From positions 1 through 5,048 of the forward strand of contig DAOTTI010000297.1 in NCBI GenBank assembly GCA_034437795.1: DNA of 5,048 nucleotides, read 5' to 3'. The DNA is from DAOTTI01 sp034437795 (GTDB taxonomy: Bacteria; Chloroflexota; UBA11872; UBA12225). The notes below the pieces were generated by a model, which saw nothing but the letters and a program-made list of their open reading frames with translations, was not told where the DNA came from and did no database searches. Below, in pieces: positions 1-4,714 of this stretch. The translations under genes and the position numbers were made by a program. Numbering within the stretch: position 1 is the stretch's first letter; every line of letters begins with the position of its first letter.

Positions 1-90
1 TGGAGCTGGCACGGGAGGCGGGAGCAAAACGCGTGCTCATCCCCAGCGAGAACAAGCGCGACCTGGCCGACGTGCCGGATGAGATCCCGA
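1..90 (+). pseudogene. lon: Lon-family protease, C-terminal fragment (truncated 3' end)
   Basis: Reading from base 3, the translation begins ELAREAGAKRVLIPSENKRD and continues LADVPDEIP. This matches the end of the proteolytic domain of ATP-dependent Lon proteases; E. coli Lon has the very similar stretch LIPFENKRDLEEIPDNV. In the family another 25-35 residues normally follow, but here the similarity stops near base 90 and the next bases belong to a transporter gene in another reading frame. The Lon gene is therefore cut at its 3' end, probably by a deletion or rearrangement. The catalytic Ser-Lys dyad would lie upstream of the window, so nothing can be said about the rest of the protein. The frame stays open to the TAG at 504-506, so a translated product would carry a foreign tail. 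A Lon-like protein of another class, such as BREX BrxL, cannot be excluded from about 29 residues. Confidence 0.72.
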
Positions 91-103
91 ATGGGCTGGG
101 ATC
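83..103. repeat. Inverted repeat across the Lon/transporter junction
   Basis: GATCCC (83-88) and GGGATC (98-103) form a perfect 6-bp inverted repeat with a 9-base spacer. It spans the point where Lon similarity ends and transporter similarity begins. Short inverted repeats can lie at deletion or rearrangement breakpoints, but a repeat this short could be chance. Confidence 0.35.
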
Positions 104-929
104 ACATTGCGGCGATCACCGACATCACAGGCACCATCACGGACGCGCGCCGGCCGCTACGATTGTTGGTTGCGAGCCCTCCACACCTGGCAGCCGCGGA
201 GCCGCTGACCTCCTACGGCCGGCTGGGCCAGTCGCGGTTGCGCGCCCTGTGGCTGGCGACGATTTACGCGCTCGGTGCTCGCTGGGGCACGCGAGCGTCG
301 TCGCGCTGCTCGGCGTGGCGGCGCTCAGTTTCGAAGCCATCTTGCCCGACGGGATCGATCCGCTCATGGAGCGGGTGGTCGGACTGACGCTACTCGCCCT
401 CGGCATGTGGGTGGCGTATGCCCAGGTGCACTACTGGCGCGGCGAGGAGGACTGCCGGTTGCGCAGCCGGTGGATGCTCGTGTTCGCCGGCGCGCGCCGC
501 GGCTAGCACCCCATGGAGTCCAGGCTCCACGGCCACAGCTACCAGGGGCCCGGCGGCGGTTTCCACGTCCACCGCGTGGACCAGTACGGACCCAAGACCG
601 CGTTCAGCGTGGGGATGACCCACGGCATTGGCGCCGAGACCGGCACACGGGTGCTGACCATGGCGGCCGTCGGCGGCGCGGCGACCCAGGGACCGGGTGC
701 CGCCATGCTGCTCGCCTTCATCATCGGTCTGTTCGTCGCCAACACCGCCATCGCCCCATGCACGTCGCTCGGCTTCCTCTCGGCCGGCCGGGCGCGGTCA
801 GTGTACGTCACGATCGGTGCGCTCACAGCCGCGTTCAGCCTGATCGTGGGTGGCTACTTCGTCCTTGGCGCCGCCGATCGGTTGCCGGACCTCCCACAGG
901 TGCTCGGTGCGGTCACCGCCGCCGCGTGA
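88..929 (+). pseudogene. Nickel/cobalt-type multi-pass membrane transporter, broken
   Basis: Three pieces in two frames make one membrane protein. Frame 1 (from about base 91) gives MGWDHIAAITDITGTITDA and ends in LWLATIYALG at 274-276. Frame 3 resumes at 285 with GHASVVALLGVAALSFEAIL and a second hydrophobic span (VVGLTLLALGMWVAY). After a TAG at 504-506 the same frame continues with LHGHSY, HGIGAETGTRVLTMAAVGG and two more hydrophobic spans, ending at TGA 927-929. The WDHIAAITDIT segment, the HGIGAETGT segment and the spacing of membrane spans resemble NiCoT/NicO-type nickel or cobalt permeases. Such proteins import or export Ni(II)/Co(II) across the inner membrane. Three lesions are visible: loss of the N-terminus at the Lon junction, an 11-base insertion at about 277-287, and a TGG-to-TAG change where a Trp is expected (GARRG-stop-HPMES). 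An ATG at 513 could restart translation of a 138-residue C-terminal half, but I see no good ribosome binding site. The family assignment is from recalled sequence character, not a search. Confidence 0.7.
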
Positions 930-940
930 CCGCGCAATAC

Positions 941-961
941 AGCGTCGGATGCTACGACGCT
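941..961. repeat. Perfect 7-bp inverted repeat upstream of the repressor gene
   Basis: AGCGTCG (941-947) and CGACGCT (955-961) are perfect reverse complements separated by seven bases. The element starts 12 bases after the transporter stop codon and ends just before the presumed -35 region of the repressor gene. It could be an operator, or the stem of a transcript-end hairpin. No run of T follows it, so an ordinary intrinsic terminator is unlikely. Confidence 0.5.
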
Positions 962-990
962 CTCACTTGCTGTGGCCACAAGGCTACAAT
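962..990 (+). promoter_or_regulatory. Candidate promoter of the metal-sensing repressor, with internal palindrome
   Basis: TACAAT at 985-990 matches the -10 consensus at five of six positions. CTCACT at 962-967, spaced by 17 bases, matches -35 at only three of six, so the site may depend on an activator or be weak. The spacer contains the perfect 10-bp palindrome TGTGGCCACA (971-980), well placed to act as a repressor site. Transcription would start near 997, about 16 bases before the repressor ATG at 1013. This prediction is from sequence only. Confidence 0.4.
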
Positions 991-1012
991 TGTCCCGGAG
1001 CACACAGGGCAC

Positions 1013-1387
1013 ATGGCGAGCAGACCCGCCAAGCGAGGCGCCCGTCGTCAGCTCGACGGGGACGCGGCTGCAGGTGCCGGATATCGCGGCGCATCGGCCG
1101 AGCACGCAGCGCACGCGGCGCGGCCGCACCAGCAGACGGTGGCGGTCGCACGCCGGCTTGCACGCGCGGAGGGGCATCTGGCCGCGGTGCGCCGCATGGT
1201 GGAGGAGGGCCGGGACTGCCCGGACATCCTCATCCAGATCGCCGCCGTCCGCGCCGCCTTGGAGGCGACGGCGAAAATGGTGCTCGCCGACCACATGGAG
1301 ACCTGCATCCGAGAGGCCGCGCATAACGGCGACGCGGACCAAGCGTGGTCGGATCTCCAAAAGGCGCTGGAGAGCTTCATCCGCTAG
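1013..1387 (+). CDS. CsoR/RcnR-family metal-sensing transcriptional repressor
   Basis: This 124-residue protein has the full DUF156 (CsoR/RcnR) core: RLARAEGHLAAVRRM at 48-62, then DCPDILIQIAAVRAAL at 68-83, and DHMETC at 93-98. Family members are all-helical tetramers that bind operator DNA and release it when metal binds. The ligand positions Cys69, His94 and Cys98 (His and Cys four residues apart) match the Cys-His-Cys set of copper sensors such as M. tuberculosis CsoR. The Synechocystis nickel sensor InrS uses similar ligands plus an N-terminal His, and this protein has His31, His34 and His39 ahead of the core, so Cu(I) and Ni(II) both remain possible. The ATG at 1013 was chosen for the promoter-like sequence and GGAG (996-999) upstream. 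It gives an Ala-rich N-terminal extension of about 40 residues. A GTG at 1139 would give 82 residues, closer to the family core, but lacks a visible ribosome binding site. The gene converges on the metal ATPase, whose start region carries a matching operator-like site. The frame is intact, unlike its neighbours. Confidence 0.9.
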   Translation: MASRPAKRGARRQLDGDAAAGAGYRGASAEHAAHAARPHQQTVAVARRLARAEGHLAAVRRMVEEGRDCPDILIQIAAVRAALEATAKMVLADHMETCIREAAHNGDADQAWSDLQKALESFIR

Positions 1388-1390
1388 TGG

Positions 1391-1418
1391 GTGTGGGGGC
1401 CGCTGCTCCCCCCCACAT
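1391..1418 (+). terminator. Hairpin just after the repressor stop codon
   Basis: GTGTGGGGG (1391-1399) can pair with CCCCCACAT (1410-1418), giving a nine-pair stem with one G-T pair at its base and a 10-base loop. It begins four bases after the repressor's TAG. No T tract follows, so it is not a textbook intrinsic terminator. In GC-rich bacteria such stems can still end or protect transcripts. Its right arm is also the first unit of a tandem repeat, so the pairing may be incidental. Confidence 0.4.
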
Positions 1419-1464
1419 CGCCCCCACATCGCCACCGCGTCGCCAGTGCGTCGCCAGTGCGTCG
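1410..1464. repeat. Five 11-bp tandem repeats
   Basis: Read in steps of 11 from base 1410 the units are CCCCCACATCG, CCCCCACATCG, CCACCGCGTCG, CCAGTGCGTCG and CCAGTGCGTCG. Every unit starts with CC and ends with TCG, and neighbouring units are either identical or intermediate, as expected from stepwise duplication. The array fills nearly half of the 119 bases between the converging repressor and ATPase genes. The 11-base period is close to one helical turn, so proteins binding each unit would sit on one face of DNA. Replication slippage without function is the simpler explanation. Confidence 0.75.
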
Positions 1465-1506
1465 CGCGGTGCCGGCACGACCGCCATCGGAGGGGGAGCG
1501 TGGCGC

Positions 1507-3516
1507 TCAGACGCGCGAGATCCGCGCGTTCACCAGTCGGGCAGCGTTCACCACCACGAGGACAGACCCCAGGTTGTGAACGATCGCGCCGGCGACGATC
1601 CCCAGGCTGCCGAAGACGACCAGGCCCACGGCCACCGCGTTCCAGATGCCGGCGAAGAGCAGGTTCTGCCGGATCGTCGTCAGCGTCTTGCGGCCGAGCA
1701 AGATGGCGGCGGCCGCCTGGCGCAGGTCATCGGTCATCAGCACGACGTCGGCCGCAACCATGGCCAGGTCGGTGCCGGCGGCGCCCATGGCGACGGCCAC
1801 GTCGGCGGCGGCGAGCGCCGGCGCGTCGTTGACGCCGTCCCCGATCATGGCCACGCGGTGCCCCTCGGCGCGCAGCCGCTTGACCCATTCCACCTTCTGC
1901 TCCGGCAGCAGGCGGGCGTGCACGTCCTGGGGCGCGATGCCCACCGCCTGCGCCACGGCGCGTGCGGGTCCTTCGCGGTCGCCGGTGAGCAGCACGATCC
2001 GCTTCAGGCCAGCGTCGCGCAGCTCGCGGATGGCGTGCACCGCCTCCTCCCGCAGCACGTCGGCGACGCCGATCACGGCTGCGGCCCGGCCGTCTAGCGC
2101 CACCGCCAGCGGCGTCTGGCCAGCGGTTTCCAACTCCTGGAGCGCGCCGTCGGCCGCCGCGGGCCATTCGATGCCCCGCTCTGCGAGGAACTCCGGGCGC
2201 CCGACGACCACGTGCACTGGCGGCGCCGCCGGGTGTAGGTTGGCGATGCGCGCCGCGACCCCCTTGCCGGCGACCGCCTCGAAGTCGGCGCTTCCGCCGG
2301 AGGCGTTGGGCACCGGCGCGCCGCGCGCCTCGGCAGCCGCGAGCACGGCCCGCGCCAGGGGGTGCTCGGAGAGACGTTCGGCGGCGGCGGCGTAGGCGAG
2401 CACCTCGCGCTCGTGGGTCGTGCCGTCCAGCAGCACCACGCGTTGCACCGCCGGTTGGCCGCGGGTGAGCGTTCCGGTCTTGTCCAGGCACACGGCATCC
2501 ACGTGGCCGGCGGCCTCCAGCCGGGCGCCGCCCTTGATCAGGATGCCGCGCGTCGCGCCGCGGGCGATGCCGGCCACGATCGCGGTGGGCGTCGCGAGCA
2601 CCAGCGCGCAGGGGCACGCCACCACCAGCACACTCACGGCAGGCAGCAACTCCCCGCGCACCAGATACACCAGCGCGGCCAGGCCGAGCACGCCGGGCGT
2701 GAACCACTTCGCCAAGCGGTCGGCGGTGCGCACGATCGGGGCGCGCTCCCCCTCCGCCTCCTGGACGAGCGCGGCGATCCGCCCCAGCGCCGTCGCCTCG
2801 CCGATGCGGCTAACCCGGACCTCCAGCGCGCCGCCGGTGGCGAGCGTGCCGGCGAACACCTCGTCCCCCGCCGCCTTTTCCACCGGCAGCGGCTCGCCCG
2901 TGATCGCCGCCTCCTCGACGCCGGCACGGCCGGCGACCACCACGCCGTCCACCGGCAGGCGCTCGCCCGGGCGGACGACCACCACGTCGCCCACCCGCAC
3001 CTGCTCCACCGGTACCGTGCGCTCCGTCCCCCCGGTGGGGTCCTTAATCCGTGCCGTAGCCGGGACGAGCCGGCCCAGTCCTTCAAGGGCGCGATCGGCG
3101 CGGGCCGCCGTCACGTCTTCGAGCACTTTGCCGAAGAGCATCATGAAGGCCACCAGCGCGGCGCCCAGGTACTCCTGCACGAAGATCGCGGCGATGATGG
3201 CAATCGTCACCAGCTCGTCGACGTTCAGCTTCCCGCGCATGACCCCCCCGACGGCGTCCCCGGCGATCAGCGCGCCGCCAATCAGGGCAGCGGCCAGGCC
3301 CAGCGCGTTCACGGCGGCGGCGGGGCCGCCCACCAGGAGGGCCACCCAGGAGGCCAGCGCCAGCAGCCCCGTCGCGGCTGCCACCAGAAAGTCCCGGCTG
3401 GTCAGGATCGGTCGGTAGTGCGTCCAAGCGCTCCGGCGCGCGGGCGGCGCGGCCGTCAGTTCCGCGATTTCCGGGCGGCGGGACGGCGGCGCGTCGAGAA
3501 CGGGCGTGGTGGACAA
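1507..3516 (-). CDS. P1B-type heavy-metal-translocating ATPase
   Basis: This complete 669-residue pump would use ATP to move a heavy-metal ion out of the cytoplasm across the inner membrane. Motifs in order: first membrane pairs at about 43-90 and 101-133; actuator loop TGE at 206-208; CPC at 301-303 in the ion-binding segment; phosphorylation motif DKTGT at 345-349; HP at 385-386, the P1B signature; AGKG at 416-419 for nucleotide binding; TGD at 511-513; GDGVNDAP at 559-566; last two membrane spans at about 617-661. There is no N-terminal heavy-metal-binding domain; the first 40 residues are Pro/Ala/Arg-rich without a CxxC. The substrate is unclear. The penultimate span has WN (625-626) rather than the YN of copper pumps, and the last span has HNLGS (647-651) instead of the DxG of zinc/cadmium pumps. 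The TTG start is supported by AGGGGG nine bases upstream and a TAG that closes the frame at 3531-3529. A CsoR-like operator overlaps this region. The TGA stop faces the converging repressor gene. Confidence 0.95.
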   Translation of the reverse strand: MSTTPVLDAPPSRRPEIAELTAAPPARRSAWTHYRPILTSRDFLVAAATGLLALASWVALLVGGPAAAVNALGLAAALIGGALIAGDAVGGVMRGKLNVDELVTIAIIAAIFVQEYLGAALVAFMMLFGKVLEDVTAARADRALEGLGRLVPATARIKDPTGGTERTVPVEQVRVGDVVVVRPGERLPVDGVVVAGRAGVEEAAITGEPLPVEKAAGDEVFAGTLATGGALEVRVSRIGEATALGRIAALVQEAEGERAPIVRTADRLAKWFTPGVLGLAALVYLVRGELLPAVSVLVVACPCALVLATPTAIVAGIARGATRGILIKGGARLEAAGHVDAVCLDKTGTLTRGQPAVQRVVLLDGTTHEREVLAYAAAAERLSEHPLARAVLAAAEARGAPVPNASGGSADFEAVAGKGVAARIANLHPAAPPVHVVVGRPEFLAERGIEWPAAADGALQELETAGQTPLAVALDGRAAAVIGVADVLREEAVHAIRELRDAGLKRIVLLTGDREGPARAVAQAVGIAPQDVHARLLPEQKVEWVKRLRAEGHRVAMIGDGVNDAPALAAADVAVAMGAAGTDLAMVAADVVLMTDDLRQAAAAILLGRKTLTTIRQNLLFAGIWNAVAVGLVVFGSLGIVAGAIVHNLGSVLVVVNAARLVNARISRV

Positions 3517-3522
3517 GGTCGG

Positions 3523-3540
3523 ATCCCCCTAGGGGGGATA
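3523..3540 (-). promoter_or_regulatory. CsoR-like operator overlapping the ATPase ribosome binding site
   Basis: The + strand reads ATCCCCCTAGGGGGGATA. Its core CCCCCTAGGGGG (3525-3536) is a perfect 12-bp palindrome, flanked by AT on both sides with a one-base offset. G/C tracts around a short centre with AT-rich flanks are the known shape of CsoR-family operators. The site lies 7-24 bases before the TTG start, and its minus-strand right half (AGGGGG) also serves as the ribosome binding site. A TATGCT at 3545-3540 on the minus strand is a possible -10, which would put the transcription start inside the palindrome. The repressor encoded at 1013-1387 is the obvious candidate binder, which is an inference. 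Confidence 0.72.
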
Positions 3541-3743
3541 GCATAACACGAGCACGGCGCCACGGGTTTGGCGTTCCAGGCACGCGGGCAGCACATGGCC
3601 ACGCCCGGCGCGGCCGGTCGCTCACATTCGATCGCTGCCGTGAGCGGTGCCAACTCGCGCCGCCGCGCGGCCTGCGGCGGCTCCGCTTCACGTCAGGACG
3701 CCCGGCCGCGCCCTTTCCAGCGGGCGGCCGCTCCTGCTCACGA
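3541..3743. other. GC-rich non-coding stretch with two hairpins
   Basis: I recognise no gene in these roughly 200 bases. The open frames that cross them on either strand look like Arg/Ala-rich out-of-frame products. Two perfect inverted repeats stand out. CGCTCAC (3619-3625) pairs with GTGAGCG (3640-3646) across 14 bases. GCCGCCGC (3659-3666) pairs with GCGGCGGC (3674-3681) across seven bases. The part nearest the ATPase presumably holds its promoter. The right-hand part may be degraded upstream sequence of the methyltransferase remnant that follows, but no similarity is visible. Confidence 0.5.
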
Positions 3744-4086
3744 CCGCCGGCGGACGTACTGGTGATGGGGCACATCCTGCACGACTGGGATCTCGATGAG
3801 AAGCGCCTGCTGGTCGCGAAGCCCTACGAGGCGCTGCCCACCGGCGGAGCATTGATCGTCTACGACGCGATCATCGACGTCGATCGTCTACGACGCGATC
3901 ATCGACGACGAGCGGCGGCGGAACGCCTTAGGGCTCCTGATGAGCCTGAATATGCTGATCGAGATGCCCGGGGGCTTCGACTACACCGGGGCGGACGGCT
4001 GCGCCTGGCTGCGCGAGGCGGGGTTCCGTGAGGCCTATGTGGAGCATCTCGTGGGATCAGGGTCGATGGTGGTCGGGATCAAGTAG
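3744..4086 (+). pseudogene. O-methyltransferase, C-terminal remnant with frameshift
   Basis: Recognisable sequence starts at about 3744 with PPADVLVMGHILHDWDLDEK, continues RLLVAKPYEALPTGGALIVYDAIID, and after a frame change gives DERRRNALGLLMSLNMLIEM, PGGFDYTGADGCAWLREAGF and an end in SMVVGIK at TAG 4084-4086. This is the C-terminal catalytic part of family-2 SAM-dependent O-methyltransferases, which methylate hydroxyl groups on small molecules. The HDWDLDEK stretch and the LPTGGALIVYD strand are typical. The frame change is caused by a 28-base tandem duplication; removing one copy restores a continuous reading frame to the stop. The N-terminal dimerisation domain and the glycine-rich SAM-binding motif are missing, so the gene is also 5'-truncated. 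A start at GTG 3762 or ATG 3765 would give only a short non-functional product. It is not functionally linked to the metal genes as far as can be seen. Confidence 0.8.
3854..3907. repeat. 28-bp-period tandem duplication inside the methyltransferase remnant
   Basis: Two identical 26-base copies lie at 3854-3879 and 3882-3907, each starting GATCGTCTACGACGCGATCA and ending TCGACG, with two bases between them. The period of 28 is not divisible by three, so it shifts the frame by one base. The perfect identity of the copies suggests a recent event, or an assembly error. Confidence 0.9.
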
Positions 4087-4131
4087 CACGTGCTGAGGGC
4101 CCGCGCCACCGGTGACGATGCTCAGATGAGC

Positions 4132-4144
4132 AAGGAGGACGGAC
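4132..4144 (+). promoter_or_regulatory. Strong ribosome binding site for the TTHB210-like gene
   Basis: AAGGAGGA just before the ATG at 4145 is close to a perfect Shine-Dalgarno sequence with six or so bases of spacing. It fixes the original start of the downstream secreted-protein gene even though that reading frame is now broken. Confidence 0.7.
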
Positions 4145-4619
4145 ATGCGTCTCGCTACCCGCCCGATTGTCGACCGCGCTACCTTTCTGACTGCCGGTAT
4201 CGTCGTTGGCCTACGGTGGGCGCCCTGCTCGCGCTCCAACCGGTCTGGGCCAGCCTGGCGCGGCCGTCGACCACCCCGATCGCCTGAGTGGCACCCGAAG
4301 GGTTGTGCCGATCAGCCCCAGTGTCCCAACCATGGGTGAGCACTGGGCCAATCCGGCCGACCTCCCGACCGGACCGATTTACACCGTCCACCAGGGGCGC
4401 CTGATCGCAATTGAGTACGTGCTCACCCAGGCCGACGTCGCCGCGGGCAGGCACTGGCACGACCTCACGTTCCGCTACTGGAGCCAACCGCTGCCAATCG
4501 AGCACGCCGACATCGACTTCCTGCCGCAGGGCCACGAGGGCTTCGAGGTGCCCCACTATAACCTGCACTTCTACATCATCGGGCACGCGGAGGACCGCGA
4601 GATCACCTGCCAGCCGTAG
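4145..4619 (+). pseudogene. TTHB210-like secreted protein, frameshifted
   Basis: From the ATG at 4145 the frame gives MRLATRPIVDRATFLTAGIV and VGL, the start of a signal peptide. The frame then changes near 4211-4213, and the hydrophobic core continues as TVGALLALQPVWASLA, with an Ala-x-Ala-like cleavage site. A second frame change before about 4300 leads into SPSVPTMGEHWANPADLPTG, then DIDFLPQGHEGFEVPHYNLH, ending in EITCQP at TAG 4617-4619. The GEHWANPADLPTGPIY start and the GHEGFEVPHYNLHFY block are what I recall of TTHB210-like (DUF5602) proteins, named after a Thermus thermophilus gene under an extracytoplasmic sigma factor. Each frame change equals loss of one base, so the ancestral length would be about 158 residues. 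The His spacing in GHEGFEVPHYNLH could bind metal, but that is speculation. An internal ATG at 4332 could give a leaderless 95-residue product. The lesions could be real decay or sequencing errors in GC-rich DNA. Confidence 0.68.
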
Positions 4620-4714
4620 CGGAACCCCGCGGCCTCGCCCGGACGGGTGGCTGCGGGACGGCGCTGACTGTCTTCCCGAGCCGCCCGCCACGACGCGCTT
4701 GACCAGGTAGCGGC

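Noticed and set aside
105..145. His-rich stretch DHRHHRHHHGRAP as a metal-binding domain.
   Set aside because: It is the out-of-frame reading of the transporter's conserved WDHIAAITDITG segment, so the His cluster is probably accidental.
967..990. TTGCTG (967-972) as the -35 partner of TACAAT.
   Set aside because: The spacing of 12 bases is too short for a sigma-70 type promoter.
275..1012. Long open frame leading into the repressor, which would make it a 370-residue protein.
   Set aside because: The upstream part is Arg/Pro-rich shadow of the transporter frame; a promoter-like sequence and the ATG at 1013 separate the repressor.
1410..1464. CRISPR array.
   Set aside because: The repeats are 11 bp, contiguous and without spacers.
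1469..1478. Palindrome GTGCCGGCAC downstream of the ATPase stop as a terminator.
   Set aside because: It is only 10 bp with no loop or T tract, and such GC palindromes are common by chance here.
1646..3546. Long plus-strand open frames opposite the ATPase.
   Set aside because: They are Ser/Arg/Ala-rich low-complexity translations with no recognisable domain, as expected antisense to a GC-rich gene.
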